Notes: generated by a model from the letters alone, not told the origin. DNA of 57,505 bases from an uncultured Lachnobacterium sp. (GCA_937889225.1 CALAST010000093.1:1-57505), one strand, 5' to 3'; positions 33,408 to 42,765 are shown, counted from the first letter of the stretch. Numbers and translations: made by a program.

Positions 33408-34082
33408 ATGTTTAAGGTATTAATTGTAGAAGATGACCCTATGGTCGCTATGATAAATGAACAATACATAAGTAGAAATAAGAATTTTAGGGTTGTGGGA
33501 AAATGTAAAGATGGTAAAAGTGCATTGGATTTTCTTGAAAGCAATGAAGTTGACTTACTGGTGTTAGATGTGTATATGCCACATACAGATGGATTTGAAA
33601 TGCTTCGGAAAATCCGTAACCAAAAGATAACCGTCGATGCAATTATGGTTACAGCAGCGAATGACCGTGAATCATTAGAAGAAGCACTTCATCTTGGGAT
33701 TGTGGATTATTTGGTAAAACCGTTTACCTTTGACCGGTTTCAGATGGCACTTGAAAAATTCATTGCACAAAGTCATGCACTCAAGGATATTGAAACATTA
33801 AATCAAACAAGTATTGACTATATTATTGATAATTCTCGAAAGAAAGGCGATGAATTATATCCTAAGGGGATACAGGAAAAGACGCTGAAACTTATGTTGG
33901 AACATCTGGAAGAAAATGAGAACAGATGGATGACGGGAGATGAAATTGCAGAAATGATAGGTCTTACGAGTGTTACAGTAAGACGGTATATGAACTATTT
34001 TGCGGAATCAGGTAAAGTGGTTTGTAAGATGAATTACGAAACGGGTGGAAGACCATGTATGAAATATAAAATTGTTGGATGA
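33408..34082 (+). CDS. CitB/DcuR-type response regulator
   Basis: The 224-residue regulator has a receiver domain (LIVEDDPMV, VLDVYMPHTDG, LVKPFTF) and a C-terminal winged helix-turn-helix with TGDEIAEMIGLTSVTVRRYM, as in CitB/DcuR. It is the partner of the kinase directly before it. Target genes are not evident; no citrate or C4-dicarboxylate genes are in the window. Confidence 0.92.
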   Translation: MFKVLIVEDDPMVAMINEQYISRNKNFRVVGKCKDGKSALDFLESNEVDLLVLDVYMPHTDGFEMLRKIRNQKITVDAIMVTAANDRESLEEALHLGIVDYLVKPFTFDRFQMALEKFIAQSHALKDIETLNQTSIDYIIDNSRKKGDELYPKGIQEKTLKLMLEHLEENENRWMTGDEIAEMIGLTSVTVRRYMNYFAESGKVVCKMNYETGGRPCMKYKIVG

Positions 34083-34166
34083 TTTGAGAGCATTGTTTAT
34101 AGTTTCTGTTACTGGTTGTATGAACAGTAATAATTACGGAAATTAATTACGAAAAAATATTGAAAG

Positions 34167-34215
34167 AAAAAGTACGTAAATAGCCGGATGAGATTTGGCT
34201 GCTTACGTACTTTTT
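34167..34215 (+). terminator. Terminator of the CitA/CitB-type operon
   Basis: AAAAGTACGTAA pairs with TTACGTACTTTT (34203-34214); an inner AGCC/GGCT stem extends it. Five T end the hairpin. Confidence 0.8.
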
Positions 34216-34307
34216 ATATGGAAGAAATCAATGATTGTAAAAAAGAATTTCAAATTTTTCGCACATTTAACAAAGCTGGAACGTTAAACATAGGGAAAGG
34301 AGGTTTT

Positions 34308-34775
34308 ATGAAGATTGATATCCATGAGCAATACGACAAAATCTATCGTTATTGTTATTTTAAAGTGAAAAATCAGCATTTAGCAGAAGACATTACACAG
34401 GAAACCTTTTTGCGTTTTTTTGAACGTGTGGCAAATTATTTTCCATATGAAAAAGATATGGGAAAAACGTTGGCATATTTATATACGATTGCAAGAAATT
34501 TATGTGTTGATGAATTTCGAAAAATCCATACGGAAGAATTAAAGGAGGATATACAGCAGCATGGATTTGAAGATGCCATAGTGGAAAAGGAAAATTTACA
34601 ACAGGCTATGGCAATTTTGACGGAGGACGAGCAGGAACTGTTGCTTTTACGATATGTAAATGAGGTTTCGTTTGCTGATTTGTCGAAAATGTATGGAAAA
34701 TCGAGATTCGCATTGTATCGGGAACTGAGCAAAATTACAAAAAAATTAGAAAGGAGGATTTGGGATGATACCTAA
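34308..34775 (+). CDS. ECF-type sigma factor
   Basis: 155 residues with sigma region 2 (YDKIYRYCYFKVKNQHLAED then ITQETFLRFFE) and region 4 (LLLLRYVNEVSFADLSKMYG). It lacks region 3, as ECF factors do. AAAGGAGG lies before ATG 34308. No classical zinc-containing anti-sigma is seen; the next gene, a membrane protein overlapping by 11 bp, is the obvious candidate partner. Confidence 0.88.
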   Translation: MKIDIHEQYDKIYRYCYFKVKNQHLAEDITQETFLRFFERVANYFPYEKDMGKTLAYLYTIARNLCVDEFRKIHTEELKEDIQQHGFEDAIVEKENLQQAMAILTEDEQELLLLRYVNEVSFADLSKMYGKSRFALYRELSKITKKLERRIWDDT

Positions 34776-35559
34776 AAGGGAAAAAGGTTTAAAGAAAAAT
34801 AATGAGATAGTAAAACAGGAATCATTAGGAAAGGACAATGGAATACAAAGACAAGAAAAATTAAAAAAAGCCTTAATAAAATATTATGAACCACCAACAC
34901 CGCAACGAAAACAAGCGTTTATAAGACAAATGGGAATACAAAAAATAAATCTGCTCCATTTGGTAGGCATGCAGGCAAAATATATTTCAAAATGGGTTTG
35001 GATTGTGTCAATGGCATTTTGTGGGGTGACTTACGGGATTACATATGGGATACAAGAAACAATAGCAGTAAGGTACGTAAGTATGATAGTTGCATTTCTT
35101 CCGTTTTTAGTAATGCTTTCCATAACGGAAAGTGTGCACAGCTATCGTTATAATATGGAAGAATTGGAATTATCAGCTCGATTTTCGCTGAAAAGTATTG
35201 TGATGGCGAGACTTTTGATACTTGGTATAGGAAATGGTATAGTCTTGCTTTTTGCGAGCTTGCTTTTGGAAAATAAAGCAGATTTCCATATGCTTTATAT
35301 AGCAACACCATATTTTTTGACAACAGGTGGAGGACTTTTTATTGTAAGAAATGTGCGTGGAAATGAAAATACATTTTTTTGTTTTTTGCTTGCAGCAACA
35401 GTCAGCAGCTTGCAAATGTTGTTGCCATGGCAATTTGGCGAGTTATTTTTACCGAAATTTCTACCGGTATGGGCAATGGTTTGTATTACAGGAATCATTG
35501 TGACAGTAAAAGAAAGTTATCGTACGATTCGAATGATGGAGGAATTAGCATGGAATTAG
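34765..35559 (+). CDS. Membrane protein, possible partner of the ECF sigma factor
   Basis: The 264-residue protein has a charged N-terminal part of about 70 residues (with YYEPPTPQRKQAFI) and then about six membrane helices (for example 83-100, 105-122, 155-175). I do not recognise a family. The position, overlapping the sigma gene and just before the ABC ATPase gene (overlapping it by 10 bp), suggests an anti-sigma or an additional transporter subunit. Confidence 0.7.
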   Translation: MIPKREKGLKKNNEIVKQESLGKDNGIQRQEKLKKALIKYYEPPTPQRKQAFIRQMGIQKINLLHLVGMQAKYISKWVWIVSMAFCGVTYGITYGIQETIAVRYVSMIVAFLPFLVMLSITESVHSYRYNMEELELSARFSLKSIVMARLLILGIGNGIVLLFASLLLENKADFHMLYIATPYFLTTGGGLFIVRNVRGNENTFFCFLLAATVSSLQMLLPWQFGELFLPKFLPVWAMVCITGIIVTVKESYRTIRMMEELAWN

Positions 35560-36254
35560 TAATTGACAGAGTATCCAAACAATATAAAAACAAAATTGCG
35601 GTAGACCGCATTTCTTTAAGATTAGGAAAGGGAATTTATGGCTTGCTTGGTGCGAATGGGGCAGGAAAAACAACATTGATGCGAATGTTATGCGGTATTT
35701 TAACGCCTACAAGCGGTACGATTACCTATGATGGAATCGATGTATCAGAAGAAAACTATCGGGCAATATTAGGATATTTACCGCAGGATTTTGGGTATTA
35801 TCCGGATTTTTCAGGAAAAGATTTTTTGCTTTATATGGCGGCACTAAAGGGGCTTGGAAAAAAACAGGCACAAAAACGTGTGCAGGAGTTGCTTGTATTG
35901 GTAGCATTGGAAGATGTGGCAAAAAAGAAAATCAAGACTTATTCAGGTGGTATGAAACAAAGACTTGGCATTGCACAAGCGTTGTTGAATAATCCGCAGA
36001 TTCTAATTTTAGATGAGCCAACCGCAGGACTAGACCCGAAAGAACGTGTGCGTTTCCGCAATCTAATTGCAGAGCTTGGAAAAGAGAATATTGTGATTTT
36101 ATCTACGCATATTGTTTCCGATATTGACCGCATTGCAGACCGAATTTTGATGATGAACAACGGCAAATTGGTATTTAATGGAACAAGAGATGAAATTACA
36201 GGTGACTTGGAAGAATTTTATTTAAAGGAATTTGGAGAAGGCGAGGTAGAATAG
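35550..36254 (+). CDS. ABC transporter ATPase
   Basis: 234 residues: Walker A LLGANGAGKTTLMR, signature YSGGMKQRLG, Walker B ILILDEPTAGLDP and switch His in LSTHIVSD. ATPase of an ABC-2-type transporter whose two permease genes follow directly. ATG 35550 follows GGAGGAATT and overlaps the gene before. Confidence 0.93.
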   Translation: MELVIDRVSKQYKNKIAVDRISLRLGKGIYGLLGANGAGKTTLMRMLCGILTPTSGTITYDGIDVSEENYRAILGYLPQDFGYYPDFSGKDFLLYMAALKGLGKKQAQKRVQELLVLVALEDVAKKKIKTYSGGMKQRLGIAQALLNNPQILILDEPTAGLDPKERVRFRNLIAELGKENIVILSTHIVSDIDRIADRILMMNNGKLVFNGTRDEITGDLEEFYLKEFGEGEVE

Positions 36255-37499
36255 ATGGGTACATTGATTGGTTATGAAGTGAAAAAAATCATAAAGAGAA
36301 AGAGTACATTTGTTTCTTTTCTTATAGTATTTGCCATTCATCTTGTATTTATATGTATTGCAGGAAGTTTGGGTTCTACGTATATAGATGATAAATTTTA
36401 TGAAACACACGCAGAGCGAAATGCAATTGACAGGCAAAATGGAATTTCTTTATCAGGCAGAAAAATAGATAATGCATTATTGGAGGAAATGCAAGAAGCG
36501 TATGATAAGATTGACTGGAGCACGAATGAATATATGTGGACAGATACTTATAAAAATGAAGTGCGGAAGTATTCGGATTTGGAATATTTGTTTAAAACTT
36601 GGGGATTGGGGAGCAATTTTATTCAAAAAGGGGTTAAAGAAGAAACAGTATCTGAAATACAATCTCAAGATATGGAACAAATTTTGTATCAAACAAGAGA
36701 AACATATCAAGATGTGATTTGGGAGAACTATGAACTTTCTGAAAAGGAAATTGCATACTGGGAAGAAAAGGATGCAGAAGTAGAAATTCCATTTACATAT
36801 GAATATGCAACGACATATCAAACGATACTTGGTATGCAGGGAATCTATATGATATGTATGCTTGGCACATTTTTTACTGCAATTTCCATGGTGAATGTGT
36901 TTATGGAAGAACATAACCGAAAAACAGACCAGCTTATTTTATGTGCTAAACATGGCAGAGGAAAAGAATATATAGCAAAAATAGTAGCAGGAAGTCTTGT
37001 CGTATTTGTGATAAATATACTCTTTGTTGTAACAGCACTTGTAGGACGTTTTTATAGTTACGGCACAGAAGGTTTTGATGCTGCAATACAAGTGGTATCT
37101 GCATTTTGGTATCCGTATGCTATGTCAGTAGGAGAAGCAGTATTGATTTGCATAGGAATTTTATTGGTGTCTTCTGTTATGACAGCGATTTTTACTATGC
37201 TCTTAGCAGAGGTCTTAAAAAATAGTGTTGGAGCAATGGCAGTTGTTGTGGGATTGCTGTTTGCGGCACGTTTGGTGGTAATTCCGCCATCATGGGGGAT
37301 ATTGTCACAAGCATGGAATTATTTTCCTATCAATATGCTTAAAATAGATGAAGGCTTTGTTGATTTGCGATTGGTGGATTTATTTGGTGTGAAACTTACC
37401 ACATGGCAGTTTGCACCGATTTTATATATGGTACTGATTGTAATTATGGTTTGGGCGGGAAGTAAGGTTTATGAGAAGTATCAAGTGTGTGGAAGATAA
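36255..37499 (+). CDS. ABC-2-type permease, first copy
   Basis: The 414-residue protein has one N-terminal helix (about 17-37), a large extracytoplasmic domain of about 150 residues and five C-terminal helices. The motif EEHNRKTDQLIL begins the second cytoplasmic loop. It has no clear family beyond ABC-2 permease. It is paralogous to the next gene (same layout, EEHKQKTDQLIL, SYGTEGFDAA against YGIDGFDAA). Confidence 0.85.
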   Translation: MGTLIGYEVKKIIKRKSTFVSFLIVFAIHLVFICIAGSLGSTYIDDKFYETHAERNAIDRQNGISLSGRKIDNALLEEMQEAYDKIDWSTNEYMWTDTYKNEVRKYSDLEYLFKTWGLGSNFIQKGVKEETVSEIQSQDMEQILYQTRETYQDVIWENYELSEKEIAYWEEKDAEVEIPFTYEYATTYQTILGMQGIYMICMLGTFFTAISMVNVFMEEHNRKTDQLILCAKHGRGKEYIAKIVAGSLVVFVINILFVVTALVGRFYSYGTEGFDAAIQVVSAFWYPYAMSVGEAVLICIGILLVSSVMTAIFTMLLAEVLKNSVGAMAVVVGLLFAARLVVIPPSWGILSQAWNYFPINMLKIDEGFVDLRLVDLFGVKLTTWQFAPILYMVLIVIMVWAGSKVYEKYQVCGR

Positions 37500-37515
37500 T
37501 AAAAAAGTAGGTAAT

Positions 37516-38715
37516 ATGAGAACATTGGTTTATTTTGAATTGAAAAAAATTATTCATCGAAAAGTAATGTGGATTTGTATGTCGATTTCCCTGTTATTAA
37601 TTCTTATTACAGTAGGCGGTCCTTTGCTTGGAAATTATTATGTGAATGGGGAAATTGTTGGTAGCAATTATGAAATGTTTCAAATAGATGCAAAATATCA
37701 AAGGGCATTGGATGGAAGAAAGATAGAGGATGAGTTGTTGCAGGAAATGCAAAATGCTTACAGCAAGGTTCCGTTGGATGTGGAACAGTATTCTTTGACA
37801 GAAGAATATCAAACTTATGCAAGACCATATAGTGCGATTTTTAATTATGTGAGACAGGTAATGGGAATGACAGGTGCAGAGGTCATTACTACCATAGTGA
37901 ATATGGAGAATTTACATATAAGACGTTTGGAAATGCAAGAAGAACGATGGGAAGATTTTCTGCTTTCTGAAGAAGAAAAGGAATTTTGGAGAACGCAAGA
38001 AGCAAAAATAGAACTTCCGATAATATTTCGATATGCGGAGGGGTATTCTGTTTTGTTTAGTAGTGTTTATACTATCGGACTTCTTGTAATTTTTATGGTG
38101 TCAGTTTGTTTGGCAGGTGTGTTTCCTGAGGAACATAAACAAAAGACAGACCAACTGATATTAAGCAGTAAGTATGGAAGACAAGACATCTATTGGGCAA
38201 AATTTATAGCGGGGTTATTCGTTGCTTTACTGATGACACTTATTTTTGTGTTTGTGACTTTTTTTACCGCATTTATATTGTATGGCATAGATGGTTTTGA
38301 TGCTGCATTTCAGCTTATTTATGAAGGAAACTCTTGCCCGATAAGTGCAGGGCAAGCCATTTTGATTGCTTATTTGGTAGTGTTATTTGTGGGTATTTTT
38401 ATAGGTGCTTTTGTAATGCTGTTGTCAGAGGGTTTGCATAGCAGTACGGGAACACTTGCCATTATAATTGGAATAATGGTTTTGACAATGATAATAAATG
38501 TGCCGGATGAATATCGTATAGTAAGACAATTATGGAATTATTTGCCAAGCAATATTGTAGCGGGTTGGAATATTTTTAGTCCTGATATTGTTATGATATT
38601 CGGACATGGATTACAAGCGTGGCAGATTGTTCCGATGTTGTATATCGGATTTGCGAGCATAGCTGCGTTGGTAACGAAGAGGTTTTTTGTAAAGTATCAG
38701 ATAAGCGGAAGATAG
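37516..38715 (+). CDS. ABC-2-type permease, second copy
   Basis: The 399-residue protein has the same layout as the previous one and can be aligned over its length, for example KIEDELLQEMQNAY against KIDNALLEEMQEAY. The two would form a heterodimeric channel for the preceding ATPase. The weak site AGTAGG precedes ATG 37516. Substrates are unknown; the family includes peptide antibiotic resistance exporters. Confidence 0.85.
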   Translation: MRTLVYFELKKIIHRKVMWICMSISLLLILITVGGPLLGNYYVNGEIVGSNYEMFQIDAKYQRALDGRKIEDELLQEMQNAYSKVPLDVEQYSLTEEYQTYARPYSAIFNYVRQVMGMTGAEVITTIVNMENLHIRRLEMQEERWEDFLLSEEEKEFWRTQEAKIELPIIFRYAEGYSVLFSSVYTIGLLVIFMVSVCLAGVFPEEHKQKTDQLILSSKYGRQDIYWAKFIAGLFVALLMTLIFVFVTFFTAFILYGIDGFDAAFQLIYEGNSCPISAGQAILIAYLVVLFVGIFIGAFVMLLSEGLHSSTGTLAIIIGIMVLTMIINVPDEYRIVRQLWNYLPSNIVAGWNIFSPDIVMIFGHGLQAWQIVPMLYIGFASIAALVTKRFFVKYQISGR

Positions 38716-38755
38716 TAGAAAAAATGCATGAAGTATTAAGTGTTTACTTTGCGTA

Positions 38756-38802
38756 AACAGTATATAACAGTTGACAACAGTTCTATTCTGTTATATACTG
38801 TT
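38756..38802 (+). promoter_or_regulatory. Promoter with paired 15-bp operators of the GntR/ABC operon
   Basis: The left arm at 38756-38770 (AACAGTATATAACAG) and the right arm at 38788-38802 are perfect inverted copies. TTGACA (38771-38776) begins directly after the left arm and TATACT (38794-38799) lies in the right arm, with a spacer of exactly 17 bp. A repressor bound to both arms would cover the whole promoter. Autoregulation by the adjacent YtrA-type GntR protein is expected. Confidence 0.8.
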
Positions 38803-38826
38803 TATAACAAAGGAGTGGTTAACCAT

Positions 38827-39201
38827 ATGAATTTGATTATTAATAATACTTCCATGCAACCGATTTATGAACAAATTGTGGGGCAGATAAAAGAACAGAT
38901 TATGAATGGAGCATTAAAGCAAGATGCTGCATTGCCTTCTGTTCGAATATTGGCAAAAGATTTGCGGATTAGTGCTCTTACCGTAAAAAAAGCTTATGAT
39001 GCGTTAGAGCAGGAAGGTTTTATTATAACCGTGCATGGAAAAGGCAGTTTTGTAGCAAGGGTAAATCCGCAGATTGTCGCAGAAGAAGGTCGAAAGGAAG
39101 TGGAAAAAGCATTAGAGTCGGCAATTCGCTTGGGTAAGAGCAACGGAATGTCAGTAGAAGAAATACAAGAGCTGTTTTCTCTTATTATAGAAGATTTCTA
39201 A
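38827..39201 (+). CDS. GntR-family regulator, YtrA subfamily
   Basis: 124 residues: a GntR winged helix (PIYEQIVGQIKEQIMNG, LPSVRILAKDLRISALTVKKAY and GKGSFVA, in parts) and a short C-terminal helical tail typical of YtrA rather than a ligand domain. AAAGGAGTGG precedes ATG 38827. It leads an ABC operon and likely represses it. Confidence 0.92.
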   Translation: MNLIINNTSMQPIYEQIVGQIKEQIMNGALKQDAALPSVRILAKDLRISALTVKKAYDALEQEGFIITVHGKGSFVARVNPQIVAEEGRKEVEKALESAIRLGKSNGMSVEEIQELFSLIIEDF

Positions 39202-39247
39202 ATAGGAAAAAACAGAACAAAACAGAAAGGAGAAGGGCACTTCTCTC

Positions 39248-40132
39248 ATGAAAAGTCTTTGTGCCTATAATATTATGAAAAATGTTGTTTTATTAGAGCA
39301 AGTTCAAAAACAATACGGAGCATTTTCCCTAAATGTTTCCATGCGGGTAGAAAAAGGGCAGGTCATCGGATTAATTGGTGCGAATGGTGCAGGAAAAAGC
39401 ACAACATTTAAAGCCATTTTGGGATTGATTTCCATAGAAAATGGTAAGTGCAGTGTATTTGGCAAAAATGCAGCAGAACTTAATGCAAAAGAAAAAGAAA
39501 ATATTGGCACCGTATTAGCAGATTCCGGATTTAGCGGTTATTTAACCGTAAAAGATATTATTCCTATTCTAAGAGCTATGTATTCGGATTTTTCCAAGCA
39601 GCAGTTTGAGGAAAAGTGCAGGCGGTTTCAGATACCGTTTGATAAGAAAATTAAAGAATTTTCTACAGGTATGAAAGCAAAATTAAAAGTATTGATTGCC
39701 TTATCTCATAATGCCACGCTTCTGATTTTAGATGAACCGACAGCAGGTTTAGATGTAGTGGCAAGAGAGGAAGTATTGGATTTGTTTCGGGAATATATAG
39801 AAGACGGCACAAAAGGAGTTTTGATTAGTTCCCATATTTCTTCTGATTTAGAAGGGCTGTGTGATGAGTTGTATATGATTCATAATGGTGAAATTGTATT
39901 GCATGAAGAAACAGATATACTTTTGTCAGAGTATGGAGTATTAAAAGTAACACAAGAGCAATATGAAAAACTGGATAAGCAATACTTAATAAAGGTAAAA
40001 AAAGAAAATACCTATTGTCAATGTCTGACGGCACATAGACAATTTTATGCAGAAAATAATCCCGAAATTGTAATAGAAAAAAGTTCGATAGATGACCTTA
40101 TGATGCTCATGCTTCGGGGAAATGAGGTGTAG
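39248..40132 (+). CDS. ABC transporter ATPase, YtrB-like
   Basis: 294 residues with Walker A GLIGANGAGKST, signature FSTGMKAKLK, Walker B LILDEPTAGLD and switch His in SSHISSD. The signature FSTGM instead of SGG is common in YtrB-type proteins. ATG 39248 or 39275 may start it; a GAGAAG/CTTCTC hairpin lies between AAAGGAG and ATG 39248. Permease follows. Confidence 0.9.
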   Translation: MKSLCAYNIMKNVVLLEQVQKQYGAFSLNVSMRVEKGQVIGLIGANGAGKSTTFKAILGLISIENGKCSVFGKNAAELNAKEKENIGTVLADSGFSGYLTVKDIIPILRAMYSDFSKQQFEEKCRRFQIPFDKKIKEFSTGMKAKLKVLIALSHNATLLILDEPTAGLDVVAREEVLDLFREYIEDGTKGVLISSHISSDLEGLCDELYMIHNGEIVLHEETDILLSEYGVLKVTQEQYEKLDKQYLIKVKKENTYCQCLTAHRQFYAENNPEIVIEKSSIDDLMMLMLRGNEV

Positions 40133-40133
40133 T

Positions 40134-40790
40134 ATGAAAGGATTATTGATAAAAGATTTTAAACTATTATTTGGGCAGAAACGCTTTTTTATTGCGGTTT
40201 GTTTCTTTGGACTTTTTTTCATAATAATGAATGAAAATCCCATTTCTGGTATGAGCTATGTCACAATGTTATTTAGTATATTTACACTTAGTACCATTAG
40301 TTATGATGAGTATGATAATGGAATGTTGTTTTTAATGACCTTGCCTATCAATCGCAAGCTGTATGTAGGAGAAAAATATGCATTTGCAGGAATTATTACG
40401 TTAGCATCTGCGGTTGTATCTTCTGTTATTGCATTTGGTGCGGCCAAAGTGATGGATGTTTCTATTGATATAAAAGAATTGTTGGTGGCAGGAGCAGTTG
40501 TGATGGCATTTGCAGGTCTGATGTTAGCATTTACAATTCCTATAGAATTGAAATTTGGTGCGGAAAAAGGCAGAGTTGCCATGATTTTAGTAATGGGGGT
40601 GTTGTTTGGAAGTGGATTATTGCTTGTAAAAGGTGGTGCATATCTTGGAACTGACATTACTGAAATTTTTACAAAAATTATGGTGATGGATGAAAAGATT
40701 TTGGCAGGTGTGGCATTTATTATTTGGAGTATTTTGATTTTTGCATCGTATATGGTATGTGTAAATATTGTAAAGAAGAAAGAATTTTAA
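40134..40790 (+). CDS. ABC-2-type permease
   Basis: 218 residues and about six membrane helices, beginning MKGLLIKDFKLLFGQKRFF, which is typical of the small permeases paired with YtrB-type ATPases. GAGGTG lies 4 bp before the start and overlaps the ATPase gene end. It completes the GntR/ABC operon, whose members in other Firmicutes answer to cell-wall antibiotics. Confidence 0.88.
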   Translation: MKGLLIKDFKLLFGQKRFFIAVCFFGLFFIIMNENPISGMSYVTMLFSIFTLSTISYDEYDNGMLFLMTLPINRKLYVGEKYAFAGIITLASAVVSSVIAFGAAKVMDVSIDIKELLVAGAVVMAFAGLMLAFTIPIELKFGAEKGRVAMILVMGVLFGSGLLLVKGGAYLGTDITEIFTKIMVMDEKILAGVAFIIWSILIFASYMVCVNIVKKKEF

Positions 40791-40892
40791 ACGAATTAAG
40801 AATAAGAATATGAGTGAAATGGGCATAATTATTGAGTATTTGATAGTTATGTCTATTTTTGTATGAAAAATCTAAATATATTTAACCGAATC

Positions 40893-40945
40893 AAGAAAGT
40901 CCCCCACTTCAAATGCGAAGCGTATTGCGAATATTTGCTTAACTA
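40893..40945 (+). repeat. R1/R2 hybrid repeat
   Basis: The first part CCCCCACTTCAAATGCG (40901-40917) is R1, the second part, GCGTATTGCGAATATTTGC then TTAAC, is R2. The junction shows that the two families can recombine or share an origin. Confidence 0.6.
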
Positions 40946-41000
40946 AGGCGGAAAACTCATATATGCAGTTTTTCATTTTTTGTATTAAAGGATATAAAGC

Positions 41001-41047
41001 TACTGTACACACAGTACTTAGCATTTACTGCTAAGTACGTATGAAAA
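41001..41047 (+). repeat. R3 repeat, copy 1
   Basis: A 47-bp segment identical to 57453-57499. It holds two hairpins, TACTGT/ACAGTA and GTACTTAGCA/TGCTAAGTAC. Perfect identity over 16 kb suggests recent spread or strong constraint. Confidence 0.8.
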
Positions 41048-41384
41048 TGTGAATTTTGCAAGTAAAAATCCATTTGCGAAGCAAATTTTGCATGGATTTT
41101 TACTCGTTACTGGTCACCTGTGAACAGTAACGATATAAAAAATGAAAATATAAGTTATAGTGAGTAAAAGATGGCATATAGTAACAGATAATGTTATAAT
41201 ACTAAAAGAGGAGAGGGAAAATATGTTTTAATCAAAGAGAATGTGATACATATAAAATTCGGGAGAAAGGAGAAGCTGCAAAAAAATATATAATATAAAG
41301 GATAAACAGTCAAATAGATAGTTAGGAATGTTGTAATCATTTGATATATGAAAAGTTGTATATTTTTTGCAGTAAAGGGGAACA

Positions 41385-42761
41385 ATGGAACAAGTAATAA
41401 AAACATTATGCGGAAAAATTAGAGGAACAACCTGTCAATGGGATGGTGTAACAGCATTTAAGGGAATTCGATATGCGACCGCAGGCAGATTTGAGTATCC
41501 GCAAATGGTTACCAAGTGGGAAGGTATTTATAATGCTACGGAATATGGCAATTGCAGTTATCAGCCAAGAGCCTTTTATGACGAAGAAAAAATGCCGGAA
41601 AAAGCCTTTTATTACAATGAATTTCGCAAAGGCAGAACATATACATATAGTGAAGATTGCTTGTTTTTAAATATTTGGGTTCCAAAAGGGGCAAAGCCGA
41701 GTGATAAACTTCCGGTATTATTTTATATTCATGGTGGCGGTTTTACAGGCGGCTGTGGACATGAAAAGCATTTTGATGGACCAATATGGGCAAAAAAAGG
41801 AATTGTGGCAGTAACGATGAATTATCGTTTAGGACCAATGGGATTTGTTTGTTTGCCGGAATTAAAAGAAGAAGCAGGACATACGGGAAATTATGGTCTG
41901 TATGACCAAATGACCGCTATGAAATGGGTAAAAGCCAATATTGAAGCATTTGGTGGAGATGCAGAAAATATTACGATTATGGGACAAAGTGCCGGAGCAA
42001 TGAGTGTACAACGTCATTGTATCAGTCCGTTGACGGATGGTTTGTTTCAGAAAGCAGTTATGAGTAGTGGTGGTGGTGTTCATCCAATGTTTGATGTAAG
42101 TGATACAGCGGAAAACAGATATGCATTTTGGCAAGAAGTAATGAATATTGCAGGATGTAGCACACTTGCAGAATTTCGTGCATTAGAACCGGAAAAATTA
42201 TTTGAGGCATGGAATAAGGCAAAAGCGGATAACCCAAAGGCAGCAATGGCAACATTCCCATGCTTGGACGGGGAATTGCTTCCAGAACCGGCTTCTGTTA
42301 TCACAGAAAAAGGCTTGCAAAAAAACATTCCATATATGATGGGTTCTACAAGTCATGATATTGTGCCGCCATATGTATTCCAAATGGCAAAAGAATGGTG
42401 TATCAAGCAAGCAAAACAAGGAAAACAGGACAGCTATTGTTGGTTCTTTGACCGTAAGCTTCCGGGAGATGAAAATGGTGCATGGCATTCCAGTGATTTG
42501 TGGTATTGGTTTGGTACATTAAAAAATGGTTGGAGACCATTTACGCAATTAGACGATATGTTATCCGATAAAATGTCTGATTACTTATGTAATTTCGCAA
42601 AAACCGGAAATCCAAATGGAGAAGGTTTACCGGAATGGACTCCAATGAAAAAGGAAGATGATTTGGTACTTCATTGTGGTGAACAAGGAATTAGTATGAG
42701 TGATGTAGATATGGAATTGCTTCATGAAATTATGCGAACAAATGTAGCAGTTGGTGAATAA
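41385..42761 (+). CDS. Type B carboxylesterase
   Basis: 458 residues of the alpha/beta hydrolase carboxylesterase family (PF00135). The oxyanion-hole HGGGF, the nucleophile elbow GQSAGA and the SEDCLFLNIW signature are present; the catalytic His is likely in GAWHSSDLWYWFG. No signal peptide, so cytoplasmic ester hydrolysis of small substrates. GGGGAAC is a weak ribosome site. It is a single gene ended by a strong terminator. Confidence 0.93.
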   Translation: MEQVIKTLCGKIRGTTCQWDGVTAFKGIRYATAGRFEYPQMVTKWEGIYNATEYGNCSYQPRAFYDEEKMPEKAFYYNEFRKGRTYTYSEDCLFLNIWVPKGAKPSDKLPVLFYIHGGGFTGGCGHEKHFDGPIWAKKGIVAVTMNYRLGPMGFVCLPELKEEAGHTGNYGLYDQMTAMKWVKANIEAFGGDAENITIMGQSAGAMSVQRHCISPLTDGLFQKAVMSSGGGVHPMFDVSDTAENRYAFWQEVMNIAGCSTLAEFRALEPEKLFEAWNKAKADNPKAAMATFPCLDGELLPEPASVITEKGLQKNIPYMMGSTSHDIVPPYVFQMAKEWCIKQAKQGKQDSYCWFFDRKLPGDENGAWHSSDLWYWFGTLKNGWRPFTQLDDMLSDKMSDYLCNFAKTGNPNGEGLPEWTPMKKEDDLVLHCGEQGISMSDVDMELLHEIMRTNVAVGE

Positions 42762-42765
42762 ATGT

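Larger units (their letters stand above)
40791..41384. other. Gap rich in hairpin repeats
   Basis: This 594-bp stretch has no gene. It contains an R1/R2 hybrid (40893-40945), an R3 copy (41001-41047), a hairpin with a 13-bp outer stem (41061-41104, inner TTTGC/GCAAA), and a second hairpin CGTTACTG/CAGTAACG (41105-41132). An open start ATGTTTTAA near 41222 after GAGGAGAGGG is only three codons. Confidence 0.7.
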
